NCBI GenBank assembly: GCA_002007465.1
Contig: LNAC01000101.1
Span: forward strand, 3,944,459 to 4,008,458
Direction: 5' to 3'
DNA from: Ailurus styani
Lineage: Eukaryota; Chordata; Mammalia; Carnivora; Ailuridae
DNA length: 64,000 nucleotides
A program made the position numbers and the translations under genes. The notes beneath the pieces were generated by a model. That model saw only the letters and a program-made list of their open reading frames with translations, did no database searches and was not told where the DNA came from. Below are positions 31,061 through 41,829 of the stretch, piece after piece; the first letter of the stretch is position 1; every line of letters starts with the position of its first letter.

Positions 31061-31945
31061 CCTGAGAGGGCTGTGGGCCCTGTGTGCAGGTCTCTCGCTA
31101 CCCTGCCAGAAGGTTCCTCTGTTCCCTGAGAGTCGGCATGTTTGTGTTCGGCTTCTTACCCCTCCTCAGAGGAGACGCCGGTTTTATTCCAAGTTAAATA
31201 AAAATCCTTGTGTTGGCTCCCAGATTTTTGCAAGAAAAGCAGGTGCCTGGTGCACTCGGGGCGGGGGGGGGGGGGTGGGAATAACTGAATACAGGGCTCT
31301 CTGTCCCCACCCAGGAGCAGATGGTCTATGTCAGTTCATCTTGTGACCTTTCTTTGCTTCTCAGACACCAAATCTCTGAGCCCACGGATCATAAATATTC
31401 TTTAGGTTTGCAGCCATGGAGGTAAGGGGAGTGTCAAGCTGTCGTTATCACTTTCCGGTCGTCGGGAACCTCTGGAAGGAAACCATTACTGCATTTTTTA
31501 GGCACTAAATAAGCCTCCCGCAGCCGTGGGCTTTACAGACACATAAAGGGCATCGCAGCAAGGCTGGCTCAGCCAAGGTCAGGAAGAGGCCCTCCGCTCA
31601 GTGTCCTGCTGTCTTCCCCTGTCCAGGCACTGGGCAGCCTGTTCCAGAAGCCACTTCCTGCCAGGCACTGGGATGGCTGGCATAGCCTCTGCCTGTCTGC
31701 TCAGGGGCCCCAGTTTTGAAGACACGACTACTGATAATAGCCACCTTGTGTTGGTCACGTGCTGTATTGATGGGGAGGAAGGAGAAGGGTGTCCTCTCCC
31801 TGCCCTGGAGGCCACGTTTTCGTCGAGAGGCAGACCCACAATCGAGTGCAGCATGGGGGTGTCCGGATAGCAGGGCTATTGTTGCTGGGGCAGTGTGAAG
31901 TGGTGACATCTGAGCTGGTCTCCTGCAGGAGCTTATAAGGAGGGG
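31060..31945. other. Unique intronic stretch
   Basis: Holds a poly-G run (next entry) and T/A-rich homeobox-like words at 31380-31410. No exon. Overlapping ORFs at 31579-31972 in four frames are probably chance. Confidence 0.4.
31259..31277. repeat. Poly-G tract
   Basis: A run of about 14 G followed by TGGG, possible quadruplex former and a likely length-error site in assembly. Confidence 0.8.
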
Positions 31946-31949
31946 GTAG

Positions 31950-32270
31950 GGCACACTGGGAAGAGGGGACATGAGGGAAAAGGTCCCGGGGCGGGAGGAA
32001 GGAAGGCAGCTAGACCCCAGGCTCTGGTGTCTGTGTGGGGACCTGGTGAGGGTGGAGGCCGCAGTGAGGGCCGGTGAGTGACAGTCACCCAGAGAATCAG
32101 GTTGAGGAGAGCAGACATTATCTGGAGTTAATGGGGGAGCTCAGGAAGGTTTTTCATGTGCACGTGGAGCATGTGATCAGATTTTTGTTTGGGGAAGACC
32201 ATCTTGGGGTAGCGTGGAGGGCGGGCTGTAGGAAGGGAGATGTGGCTGCAGGGGCAACCCCCCAAAGACA
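31950..32270 (-). mobile_element. Possible decayed L2
   Basis: GGGAGCTCAGGAAGGTTTTTC and GAGCATGTGATCAGATTTTTG weakly resemble the reverse L2 GTGACATGATCTGATTT region. Confidence 0.35.
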
Positions 32271-32274
32271 GCCA

Positions 32275-32640
32275 AGCAGGCGGCCTGAGCCTCTCTGCTC
32301 CTTCCTTGTCTTTCTCAATCATCCGTTCTTCAGATCATCCAAGTCCTTTCCACGGTATGGTCCTGCTTCTTTTCTTTTCTGGACTTGTCTGGAAGTAGGG
32401 CTCCCCTGCCCCCCAACAGCAGCATGGGCTGCCACCATTTGACCCTCAGTGGAGGCTGCCTGCCTCTCGGAACTCCCCGATGGAGATTAGCAGCACTGGG
32501 GCCCCCGAGTGATGCCCGTGCCCTCTCGGGGCTGGACCGTACAGTACCAGAGGGAAGGAGGAGGGCTTTATAGCGATTATTACAGTGGGTTGAAGAGGAC
32601 TCAGGTTGGGGATGCCTTTCACATTCTCTAGGAGAGGTGA
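32275..32640. other. Unique intronic stretch
   Basis: Nothing recognised. Confidence 0.35.
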
Positions 32641-32644
32641 TTTT

Positions 32645-32875
32645 TTTTTCTTTGTACTTTTTGTTGTGGATAATTTCAAACATAAATGGGAATAGGGAAA
32701 ACAGGGGAATGAACTGTGTACCCATGACTCTGCTCCAGTGGTTCTCAACATCTGGCCCCTCCGATCTTGTTTAATCTAACCACCTCCTCTACCCCATTAT
32801 TTTGAGATTGCAGAACTCATATAATTTTATCCATAAACACTGAAGTATATGTCTCTGAAGATAAGGACTTTCTGT
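32645..32875. mobile_element. Old L1-like fragment
   Basis: GGATAATTTCAAACATAAAT, CTCATATAATTTTATCCATAAA and GTATATGTCTCTGAAGATAAGG are shared in order with the blocks at 36.5 kb and 51.2 kb, so all three are one repeat family; I think L1M. Confidence 0.5.
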
Positions 32876-33171
32876 TGCACTGTCTGAGCCCCAGCCTTGT
32901 CGCCTGTACAGTGGGAATGACGAAGCATGCATCCAGGGCTGTTGTGTGAGTAAGGCCTGTGAGGGCCTTCACCAGGACCCCACAGTGGCTATTGCTTGTT
33001 TACAACCTGCTGGGCGCCAGGCACCGCGCAGGTACCAAGAGCACAATGTCAGGGGCAGACAATCCCTGGGTCCTTCCTTGGCCCCAGCGTTCACCTCCCC
33101 TGTCTGTGGGGCATGGTACTTAGTCTGAGCCTCAGTGTCCCCGCCTTTAAAAATGGGGGCAGTCGTAGCTA
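32875..33171 (+). mobile_element. MIR and MIR-like pieces
   Basis: CTGAGCCCCAGCCTTGTCGCC with TGTACAGTGGGAATGACG (32885-32925), and CTGAGCCTCAGTGTCCCCGCC with AAATGGGGGCAG (33126-33165). The second continues after the next SINE at 33406-33470. Confidence 0.6.
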
Positions 33172-33184
33172 CCTCATAGCGTAG

Positions 33185-33392
33185 TTTTTTTTTTTTTTAA
33201 AGATTTTATTTATTTATTTGACACAGAGAGAGAGATTACAAGTAGGCAAAGAGGCAGGCAGAGAGACAGGGAGAGGAGGAAGCAGGCTCCCTGCTGAGCA
33301 GAGAGCCCGATGCGGGCCTTGATCCCAGGACGCTGAGATCATGACCTGAGCTGAAAGCAGAGGCTTTAACCCACTGAGCCACTCAGGCGCCC
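33185..33392 (-). mobile_element. can-SINE inside a MIR
   Basis: Near-exact repeats CCTCATAGCGTAG (33172-33184) and CCTCATAGGGTAG (33393-33405), one mismatch. Confidence 0.95.
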
Positions 33393-33507
33393 CCTCATAG
33401 GGTAGTTTTAAGGTTGAAATGAGCCTGTGTATTAGCACATAATAAATTTTAATAGTAGTTAAAAATAGTAGTAAATTTTAAGTAGTTGTCACCTTAAACA
33501 TCCTTTA

Positions 33508-33693
33508 CTATTATTATTATTTAAGATTTTATTTATTTGACAGAGCGCACAACAGAGGGAGTAGCAGGCAGAGGGAGAGGGAGAAGCAGTCTCGCCGAGC
33601 AGGGAGCTCGATGCGGGGCTCGATCCCAGGACCCCAGGATCATGACCTGAGCTGAAGACAGATGCTTAATGACTGAGCCACCCAGGCGCCCCT
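33508..33693 (-). mobile_element. can-SINE with TSD ACATCCTTTA
   Basis: ACATCCTTTA at 33498-33507 and 33696-33705. The tail starts with ATT units. Confidence 0.93.
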
Positions 33694-33699
33694 ATACAT

Positions 33700-33810
33700 C
33701 CTTTAAATACAGATATTATTTCTGATTCTCATAGCCATCCTGCCAAGTTTTAGTTAGTATTCCCCATTTTATAAATGAAATGACAGAGGCTTAAAGCCAA
33801 GATGAAGTAG
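33700..33810 (-). mobile_element. MIR fragment
   Basis: ATTCTCATAGCCATCCTGCC and CCCCATTTTATAAATGAAAT. Confidence 0.65.
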
Positions 33811-34000
33811 GGGAGCCTGGGTGGCTTAGTTGGTTAAGCATCTGACTCTTGGTTTTGGCTCAGGTTGTCATCTCATGGGTTGTGGGATTGAGGCCCACAT
33901 GGAACCTGCTTAAGATTCTTTCTCTCCCTCTCCCTCTGTACCGCTCCCCCCCACCCCCATGCTCACTTGCTTGCTCTCCAAAAATAAGAAAGAAAGAAAA
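33811..34000 (+). mobile_element. can-SINE, diverged
   Basis: GGGAGCCTGGGTGGCTTAGT head; degenerate tail AAAAATAAGAAAGAAAGAAA. Older subfamily. Confidence 0.9.
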
Positions 34001-34004
34001 GAAA

Positions 34005-34850
34005 CTTGCTCTGCAGCCCTGTGAAAAAGAACATGCTGAGCTTGGGTCAGGCTGACCAAGGTCATGTGGTCCTTACCTTGGTCTGTTTTAAGCCAGTCCT
34101 GGTTTTGCAAAGGCTGATGATCCGTGTTGCAAATTTTCCCTACACTCCTTTGTCCACGTCTCCTGCGTTTTTCTTGCTTCTCATTTTGGGAGCTTGTTAG
34201 TGTTCATCAGCACCTGCACTGGAAAGAAATAATGAGAGCAGGATGAGGAAGAAAATTCAGATTTAAAAAGGTTCACATCAGCCCTTTCGTGCTAAGTTCG
34301 AGTGAAAAGGGGCTGAAACTCTAAGGCAAAATGAGGTTCACAGGTTATCTGTGGATTTTTGTTTTTCCATCAGCCAAGATAGTGAGGAGTGGACAGGGCT
34401 TATTTATCCATTTCAACTGTAAAATTGCTCAGAATGGAAAATGAAGATCGTGTGGCCGAGGTGGAAATCAAACCCAGACCTGACTAACTCACTGCCAGGC
34501 TGCTCCCGTTGTTCCATAGTGCCTCCAGGACAGACGGGTTCCAGACCCACCGGCGAGGAGTGGAGGCCTGCCCTCCAAGATGACCTCCTGGCTCGAAATC
34601 CCTACTCTGAAAGATCTGGTCTGGTCCTGGCTGGATGGGAGTCCGCGTCATCATCCCAGTAGTCAGCGTTTTGTCTGGCTTCACATATGTGTTTCATTTT
34701 CATGGTGCCGTGAGGTTCTCCTTTATCCAACTTCATAAACAAGGAAGCCAAGCAGATAAGTGAGTTGTCTGTGGCCATTGGGGCAAAGTGAGGACTTGGG
34801 CATGTTTAGACCACAACCAGTCCCCTTTCTGCACCACCACAGAAGCCTCT
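34005..34850. other. Unique stretch with two MIR remnants
   Basis: Reverse MIR pieces near 34445-34520 (GGAAATCAAACCCAGACCTG) and 34735-34800 (AACAAGGAAGCCAAGCAGAT). The rest is unrecognised. Confidence 0.45.
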
Positions 34851-35240
34851 GGATTGGACTTGTCAGCGGTGTCCCCTCAAGCATGCGAACAGCAGCATTG
34901 CCCGGGTCGGAACAGGAATTCCGGGGGCCTGTGGCTCCCCGCCAAGGTGCTCGGCGTGCCGTGCTGCGGTTGTGGCAGTTAGCAAACATACAAGACTTTG
35001 CGTCTGAGATGACCTGTGTCCACCTGTTAACTGGAGAAATGGTCTTCTCTTGAGGGGGTCGGGGGGAATGTGTTCTGGGGTATCCTGTCTGGACAGCCAT
35101 GGTCAATGGCGTAGTTAACCACCACCCCCTGCCCCGCCCCAAATAACCACCTGAACAGATTTCAGGGGCAGGGTGAGAGTCCCACTGGCATAGATCTCAC
35201 AGGTATGATTTGCAGGCTCCATGGAGAAGCCTCCCTCCCC
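34850..35240. other. Unique intronic stretch
   Basis: Nothing recognised; GC-rich at 34900-34980. Confidence 0.35.
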
Positions 35241-35515
35241 TTTGGGTAGGAATGCAAAACCAATCACCTCATTGCTGGAATGACAGCCTGACTTTCTTGG
35301 GATTCAGCCAAGAAAACAATTTATGAGACTGACCCACACACTTAACTAGCTAAAGCTTTGGGCTGTGATCCAGAATCCTTATTATGGAAAGCAGAGTTAA
35401 AATTGTTCCCTCTGAAACCCTGTGGCTATTTATTTGAATTAGTGAGGTCACCCCAATGACAGCTGTGGAGACCAGTCTTTAATTAGAAGAAGAATTTGCC
35501 CTGAACTACATCACA
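35240..35515. promoter_or_regulatory. Candidate conserved non-coding block
   Basis: Repeat-free, rich in homeobox/forkhead-like words (AAGAAAACAATTTATGAG, TTAACTAGCTAAAGC, CTTTAATTAGAAGAAG). Its text resembles conserved intronic enhancers, but this is judgement by eye. Confidence 0.3.
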
Positions 35516-35724
35516 ATGGCATTTCTGAGGGTCTTGAGTGTTTCTCTTCCTTCCTTCTTTCAGCCTTACCTTATTCCTAGTCTTTGTTCAAAGAGCTCAT
35601 CTTTTCCCTGGCCGCTTTCATTCCCCACGTTCTCCAGCCGTCATGGGGCTCTTTCCCACCAGTGGCATGCTCAGGGGAGCCCAGCCAGAAGCCTGCTTCT
35701 GAAACCCAGGTTCTCCCTCTTCCT

Positions 35725-35815
35725 GGCAGCATGACCTTCTGGACAAGTTACCTCACTTGTCTGAGCCTCAATTTCCTCAGCTGTAAAATGGGTCTAATAA
35801 AATTGATTGCATAGC
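35725..35815 (+). mobile_element. MIR
   Basis: GCATGACCTTCTGGACAAGTT and CTCAATTTCCTCAGCTGTAAA are well preserved. Confidence 0.85.
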
Positions 35816-35838
35816 ACTAGGTGAAGCTGCCATTTATT

Positions 35839-36034
35839 TATTTTTAAAGATTTTATTTATTTATTTCACAGAGGGAGAGAGATCACAAGGAGGCAGAGAG
35901 GCAGGCAGAGAGAGGGGGGGGAAGCAGGCTCCCCGCTGAGCAGGGAGCCCGATGCGGGCCTCGATCCCAGGACCCTGAGATCATGACCTGAGCCGAAAGC
36001 AGAGGCATTAACCCACTGAGCCACCCAGGCGCCC
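35839..36034 (-). mobile_element. can-SINE with perfect 16-bp TSD
   Basis: GAAGCTGCCATTTATT at 35823-35838 and 36035-36050. It landed between two MIR-class pieces. Confidence 0.97.
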
Positions 36035-36039
36035 GAAGC

Positions 36040-36250
36040 TGCCATTTATTGAGTGCCTTTGCTGTGGGCCAGGCAGTATTCTCAGCGCTTGATATGTATA
36101 AGTTCATTTCATCTTAGTAACAACCAGATGAAGCTGAATTCTTAACGTTCCCATTTTATCAAGGAGGAAGTTGAGGTGTAGAGATCGCCCACCTGGTGAA
36201 AACTGCAGGCTGCAGGGCCTACGATGTAATAATCACTAAATAAATACTTA
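36040..36250 (-). mobile_element. MIR
   Basis: TTGAGTGCCTTTGCTGTGGGC, CCCATTTTATCAAGGAGGAAG, GGTGTAGAGATCGCCCACC. Confidence 0.75.
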
Positions 36251-36376
36251 TTGAGTCTAAATGTCTCCCTCACCTAAATGTCCCAAGAAATTTATGATTT
36301 ATGCCCTGTAATTTTTCCTTTACCTTTTCTCTGAGAACATTGAATGTATCAATCTTATTACCTTAAAATTTGGGGT

Positions 36377-36497
36377 TACTTTTTTTTTTTTTAAGATTTT
36401 ATTTTTAAGTAATCACTGCACGCTGCGTGGGGTCCGATCTTATGACCCTGAGATCAAGAGTCACACGCTCCTCCAACTGAGCCAGCCAGGCACCCCT
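36377..36497 (-). mobile_element. Short old-type can-SINE
   Basis: AAGTAATCACTGCACGCTGC and CTGAGCCAGCCAGGCACCCC. Confidence 0.88.
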
Positions 36498-36741
36498 GGG
36501 TTTACTTTTTTAGACTTTATATTATGGAAAATTTCAAACACATTCAAAAATAGAGTAGTATAATGAGCCTCCACTTACCCTTTCTAGAATTTCAACAGTT
36601 TTCAGCTCACAGCCTATTATATTTTGTCAGTATGCCTATCTACTTCCTCTCCTGGTCTATATTTTTTTGAAGTAAATCCCTCAAATCAGATTAGTTCAGC
36701 CATATATTTCAGTGTGTATCTTAAAAAGGAAATGAACTCTT

Positions 36742-36943
36742 GGGTTTTTTTTTATTTTAAAAAATATTTTATTCATTTATTTGAGAGAGAGCAAGAGAGA
36801 GAGAGCATGAGCAGTGGGGAGAGGCAGAGGAGAGGGAGAAGCAGACTCCTTGCTAAGCAGGGAACCCAATGTGGGACTCGATCCCCAGTCCCTGGGACCA
36901 TGACCTGAGCCAATGTCAGATGGAGTGAGCCACTCAGGTACCT
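36742..36943 (-). mobile_element. can-SINE with perfect 14-bp TSD
   Basis: GGAAATGAACTCTT at 36728-36741 and 36944-36957. Head diverged (GTGAGCCACTCAGGTACCT). Confidence 0.94.
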
Positions 36944-37061
36944 GGAAATGAACTCTTTTTAAAAACAATAATACCATTACTGTACTTCAGAAATCAACAG
37001 TTATTCTTGAATTTTGCATATACAGTTAGTATTCAAATTTCTAGTTGCCTCATAATGGCCT

Positions 37062-37230
37062 TTTTAAAAAAGATTTATTTATTTGAGAGAGAGAGAGACA
37101 GTGTACGTGTGCAGACACAAGTGGAGGAGGGGCAGAGGGAGAGACTTCCCGCTGAACAGGGAGCCCCATGGACTCAGGGCTCCAGCTCATGACTCCAAGA
37201 CCATGACCCAAGCCGAAACCAAGAGTCAGA
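37062..37230 (-). mobile_element. can-SINE, head missing
   Basis: Body typical to AACCAAGAGTCAGA, then TTTTTTTATTAAG; the final head segment GCTTAACC...GGTGCCCC is absent. Confidence 0.88.
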
Positions 37231-37313
37231 CTTTTTTTATTAAGTGTGTTTGAATAGGATCTAATAAGGTCTAACATAACAATTAGTTGATATGTGTCTT
37301 AATGTCTCTTTTA

Positions 37314-37507
37314 TTTTTTTTTAAAAGATTTTATTTATTTATTTGACAGAGAGAGATCACAAGTAGACAGAGAGGCAGGCAGGAGAGAAGGGGAAGCAGG
37401 CTCCCTGCTGAGCAGGGAGCCCCATGTGGGGCTCGATCCCAGGACCCTGAGATTATGACCTGAGCCGAAGGCAGAGTCTTTAACTCACTGAGCCACCCAG
37501 GCGCCCC
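37314..37507 (-). mobile_element. can-SINE with 15-bp TSD
   Basis: TTAATGTCTCTTTTA at 37299-37313 and TTAATATCTCTTTTA at 37508-37522, one mismatch. Confidence 0.96.
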
Positions 37508-38031
37508 TTAATATCTCTTTTAATCTCATTTGACCCTCTTCCATATTTATTTCATATGCAGTTTATTTGTGGGAGAAACCAGGTCATTTGTTCTCTAGAG
37601 TTTCCCATAGCTTGGATTTTGCTGATTGTATCTCCATGGTATCATTGAACATGTTCACATGTTTCTTCGTTTTCCATATTTCATGGAAACTGGAAGTTGG
37701 ATCTCCAGCCTGATGGAATTCAGATTTAAGGTTTTGACAAGACTTCGTAGAGATGCTGCATTTCTGTCTCAGGAGGCTCAGGGAAGTCAGCTTGTCTTTC
37801 TCTGTGACGTTCGCAGCCATTGTTGATCAGCGCCTGGATCCATTGGTTCTTTAGGGATTGTGGAATGGTTTCCAAACTGGATTTTAATTACCTAGCGGGC
37901 CTGTTCCTCATAATGCCTCTCTCAGGGCTGGGCGTAAAATAGACTTCAATAAGAATTAGTACTCATTAAGGGATTCTTGCCCCTGTTCAACATTCTTGCT
38001 CACTGGTTGGTCATTAAAATAGCCCTCCCTG

Positions 38032-38155
38032 GGGCTCCTGGCTGGCTCAGTTGGAAGAGCATGCGACTCTTAATCTCAGGGTTGTGAGTTTGAGCCCCAC
38101 GTTGGGTATGAAGATTACTTAAATAAATAAATACATAAATCTTAAAAAAAATAAA
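38032..38155 (+). mobile_element. Short old-type can-SINE
   Basis: GGGCTCCTGGCTGGCTCAGTT, GTTGTGAGTTTGAGCCCCAC and AAATAAATAAATACATAAAT. Confidence 0.9.
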
Positions 38156-38159
38156 AGAA

Positions 38160-38586
38160 AGGTAGAAGTAGCCTTTCCTGTGAAAAAGGAATTCAATTGT
38201 CTCACTGACTTGGAGGCCTCACCACAGACTCAGTGCTGTTTGTGATTTTCCTTCAACCTTTAGTCATTCAGAGGGCACTCGGTGTGTGGCATGACAGGAA
38301 AGGCACTGAGGGGGTGTTGGGCAGCTTAGGGGCTCACCTGGGCTCTGCCCAAAGTGTAGTGTGGTGATCGAAGGCCGTGAGCTGTTAACAGCCCTTCTCA
38401 GAGGCCTCTGCCCAGGTGAGAGTTAAGGTTCCTTCCAGCCCTAAAAGCCAGCTGCCAACTTTTTGCCTGGCATCAATCTCAACACGAGAAGGAAGGCAGG
38501 GTTAAGGGTGGAGAAGTCACCCCAGAGAGGGCTGGCCTCACTTTGCACACCTGGGGAAGGGTTTAATTCAGATGGAAGATGCTTCT
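38160..38586. other. Unique intronic stretch
   Basis: Nothing recognised. Confidence 0.35.
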
Positions 38587-38587
38587 A

Positions 38588-38698
38588 TTTTTTTTTAAGT
38601 TTATTTAATTGAGTAATCTCTGCACCCAGCGTAGGGCTCTAACTCACAACCCTGAGATCAAGTAGCGTGCTCTTCCCACTGAGTCACTCAGGCGCCCC
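38588..38698 (-). mobile_element. Short old-type can-SINE
   Basis: AATCTCTGCACCCAGCGTAGG and CACTGAGTCACTCAGGCGCCC. Flanks GGAAGATGCTTCTAT and GGAAGATACTTCTAT look like its TSD. Confidence 0.9.
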
Positions 38699-38819
38699 CA
38701 AACGGAAGATACTTCTATGTATTGGGTGAAAACAAATCAGTTAGAGGCTGTCTGCCTATCAGGGTTCTTCATTTTGTCCCTTTCATCCCATCCCCGAGTA
38801 ACTGCATTCTAACCTGCTG

Positions 38820-38995
38820 GTACAGCACTTGGGTTTAGAAGTCAGACAGAGTTGGATTCTGGTCCAGATCACGCTGCTCGCTATGTGTGTGTCTGGGCGA
38901 GTCCTCTAGCTTCTCTGGGCCTCACGTCCCAGGCGAGAATAAAAAACTTCGTTAGTGGTATGGCAAGGATTAACTAAAGTAATGAGGTAAGACAC
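38820..38995 (+). mobile_element. MIR
   Basis: TTTAGAAGTCAGACAGAGTT, GTGTGTCTGGGCGAGTCCTC, CTTCTCTGGGCCTCACGTCC. Confidence 0.8.
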
Positions 38996-38999
38996 CGCG

Positions 39000-39695
39000 G
39001 ATAGTGTAAGAAATCAGTGAGGGTAGTTGGTGGTGTGGCCCAGTTCTCTCTGTTCTGAATCAAGTCCCTGCGCGTTCACGTCGACATGGGTAGAAGTGGA
39101 GTCTGGAGAGATTTGCAACCTCGTGGCTGATTTGAGTCTCAGAGGCTCCTCCAGGCCTGTCCGCCCTCAGTTCCCGAGGGGAGGAGTGAGCGGCTCCTGG
39201 CTCTTCCCCGGCGCCTCCCGGGCAGGCATTTATTGTGCGGAACATCTGGTCAGGTGCAGGGTTGTTGTCAACGTTACGCTGCGAATGAAGAAGGCAGTGT
39301 TGGGCCTTCAGTGAAATCAAAGGCACTCAGGGCCTCAGAGGTGGAAGGAGCCCTGTGGGTTACCAAGGGCAACACGTCTGCCAAAGCAGTCAGGGAGCTC
39401 CCAGCCCAGACTTGTAATACTTCCAGTGCTTCCAGGGATGGTCTCCCAGCTGGCGTGTCCCGCTGTTGGCCCCCGCTCGGTTGAACAGCAAGGGCTTTCT
39501 TCATTTGTCTGAAATCGGCAGTCTGCCTCCCTGCCAGTCGTGGGTGCCCTTTCCATGGCACCGTGCTGCTGTTGAAGGGGGGGGGTTGGCGTGGGTGAGG
39601 GAGTCACACAGAGATAGTCTCACTCTCGGTGGCACTGCCCTTGTGTGGATGAGGGTGGAGACCGCTCTGTGAGTGTCAGGAATGGACTGTCCTTC
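39000..39695. other. Unique intronic stretch
   Basis: A MIR-like piece at 39330-39400 (GGAAGGAGCCCTGTGGGTTA) is doubtful. G run GGGGGGGGG near 39579. No exon seen. Confidence 0.35.
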
Positions 39696-39699
39696 TCTC

Positions 39700-40325
39700 T
39701 TAGGCAGCGTCAGACGCAGCTGGATCGGTGAGACCTGAAGGGGACCGATGTGGGAACTGCCTGAAGCTCACGGGCTACGATGTGGAGCCTGGTGGGGAGT
39801 GTTAACCTTTCCACGTGGCCCCTCCACCCGGCGCCTCTCTCAGATGGCCTTTGTTGCGCTCCCGCGCGAGTGGTGCTCGCCCCTGCATTATTTAGTGCCA
39901 TTCATCCTTGCACGCGCCCATTCCCGCAGCCCACAGGAAGGGACTCCGCGGCACGTGGGCTGCATGTCGGTGCAGGGCAGTTTGTCAGCCGTGGGGAGAG
40001 CTGCTAGTGAGCCGAGAGCCCGACAGCAGCCGGGGACGCGGAGCCTGCGTGCTTTGGGCCCCTCCATTGCTGGGAAAGGCGCTCCCGCGGTGGTGACACG
40101 TAAAAGCAGGAGAGAATCTTTGTTTCATCCAATTGGTGTGGACCAGCCCACACTTGCTAAGGACCTCTGGCCCGCACCATCCACACCTCTGCGATTCCCC
40201 CAGTTCCAAACCCGATGGGACCAGATCCCGTGCGTGGAACGGGGTGGTTATTCACAAGGGGTGGATGTTGACATACGGGCTGCCATTTCCTTGTTGGTTG
40301 ACTCTTATCAAGGATTAAAGTGAAA
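39700..40325. other. CpG-richer repeat-free block with a 191-codon ORF
   Basis: CpG is denser than in the surrounding intron (for example CTCCCGCGCGAGTGG, CCGGGGACGCGGAGCC). A plus-strand ORF at 39748-40323 begins MWELPEAHGL and resembles no family I know; it has no evident domain, signal peptide or splice framing. It may mark a methylation-variable or regulatory patch. I do not call it a gene. Confidence 0.4.
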
Positions 40326-40469
40326 AGTCTGGTATTCCTTGAAGGGGATTATAGTAGAACACTGCTTCTAAAGGTAGAACAATAAATCAATTTCTGTGGG
40401 AGGAGGAGGTCCTGTTGAACAGCCTGCTTTGAGGTGACCAGATAACTCTGGGAATATGTCCCACTGGGG

Positions 40470-40666
40470 GGACACCTGGGTGGCTCAGTCAGTTGGGCGT
40501 CCGCCTTCAGCTTGGATCGTGATCCCTGGGTCTTGGGATCGAGCCCCACATCGGGCTCCCTGCTTTTCCCTCTCCCTCTGCTGCTCCCCGTGCTTGTGCG
40601 CGCATGTGCACAAGCTCTCCCTCGCTCGCTCGCTCTCTGTCAAATAAATACAATCTTAAAAAAAAC
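40470..40666 (+). mobile_element. can-SINE with perfect 14-bp TSD
   Basis: ATGTCCCACTGGGG at 40456-40469 and 40667-40680. CT-rich body contains CTCGCTCGCTCGCT. Confidence 0.96.
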
Positions 40667-41160
40667 ATGTCCCACTGGGGTAGAGACAATCTGCCAGGCA
40701 TTGCTCTCTTTTATCTTCGGGGTGCAGGGACTGATGGCCTCAGCCCTCCTTCTGCTCCGCTGGCATTTGTCAAAACACGCTGTGGGGTCGGGAGACCCTG
40801 AGTGAAGAGTCCTCGGAGGGCAGCGCTGCGGTGGACGATAGGCGCGTTCACTTGAGCTGACCCTGTGTTACGAGGCCGCTTCAGAGCAAGGTGGGAGAAT
40901 TGGAGAGGTTGAATTTAGGCTCTTGTGTCTTTTTTTCCCCCCAGAAAATTTAAAAGCATGAAGAAATGTAGAGAAGTAGAGAAAAATATTCATTATCCTA
41001 CTACCCAGAGGTCACTACTATAAACATTTTGGCACATTTCCTTTTTGTATTGTTAATGCACTTTTCTTTGCAGAGATTAATACTGTAAATACAATTTTGT
41101 GCCCTACTTTTTCAGTCACTTAACACATAATAAGCATTTTTAATTAAAACACAACTTATA

Positions 41161-41365
41161 GGGCACCTGGGTGGCTCAGTGGGTTAAAGCCTCTGCTTTC
41201 GGCTCAGGTCATGAACTCAGGGTCCTGGGATCGAGGCCCATATCGGGCTCCCTGCTCGGCGGGGAGCCTGCTTCCTCCTCTCTCTCTGCCTGCCTCTCTG
41301 CCTACTCGTGATTTCTCTCTCTGTGTGTCAAATAAATAAATAAAATCTTAAAAAAAACCCAAAAC
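41161..41365 (+). mobile_element. can-SINE with TSD ACACAACTTATA
   Basis: Exact ACACAACTTATA at 41149-41160 and 41366-41377. Confidence 0.95.
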
Positions 41366-41403
41366 ACACAACTTATAAGTATCACTTTAAAATAACTACA
41401 TAG

Positions 41404-41829
41404 AGGCGCCTGGGTGACTTATGACTTATGACTACATAAGCGTCTGCCTTTGCCTCAGGTCATAATACCAGGGTCCTGGGATCGAGCCCTGCATTGGGCT
41501 CCCTGCTTGGTGGGAAGCCTGCTTCTCCCTCTCCCACTCCCCCTGCTTGTGCCTTTCCCCCTCCCTCTCTCGCTGTGTCTCTCTCTGTCAAATAAAGAAA
41601 TAAAATCTTTGGGGTGCCCGGGTTGCTCAGTGTGGGTTAAGCCTCTGCCTTCAGTTCAGGTCATGATCCCAGGGTCCTGGGATTGAGCCCTGCATCGGGC
41701 TCTCTGCTGGGTGGAGAGCCTGCTTACCCCTCTTTTTCTACCTGCCTCTCTGCCTACTTGTGATCTCTCTCTGTCAAATAAATAAATAAAATCTTTTAAA
41801 AAAAGAAATAAAATCTTAAAAAAAATAAA
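41404..41829 (+). mobile_element. can-SINE interrupted by a second can-SINE
   Basis: The outer copy runs 41404-41609 and resumes as tail at 41802-41829. Its head contains an unusual repeated word, GACTTATGACTTATGACTAC, after GCGCCTGGGT. Outer flanks AACTACATA and GACTACATA look like its TSD. Confidence 0.88.
41610..41801 (+). mobile_element. Nested can-SINE with perfect 16-bp TSD
   Basis: AAAGAAATAAAATCTT, the tail of the host SINE, is duplicated at 41594-41609 and 41802-41817, showing insertion into the older SINE's A-tail. Confidence 0.95.

Larger units (their letters stand above)
36505..37890. mobile_element. Old L1-like block split by three can-SINEs
   Basis: ATTATGGAAAATTTCAAACAC, TTTAATCTCATTTGACCCTC, GGAGAAACCAGGTCATTTGTT and GGAAACTGGAAGTTGGATCTC match a common old mammalian LINE 3' UTR. 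About 800 bp of it remain between the SINEs at 36742, 37062 and 37314. Confidence 0.6.

Noticed and set aside
39748..40323. 191-codon ORF as a novel gene
   Set aside because: No recognisable domain or exon structure; long ORFs are expected in CpG/GC-rich DNA. Kept as a finding only.
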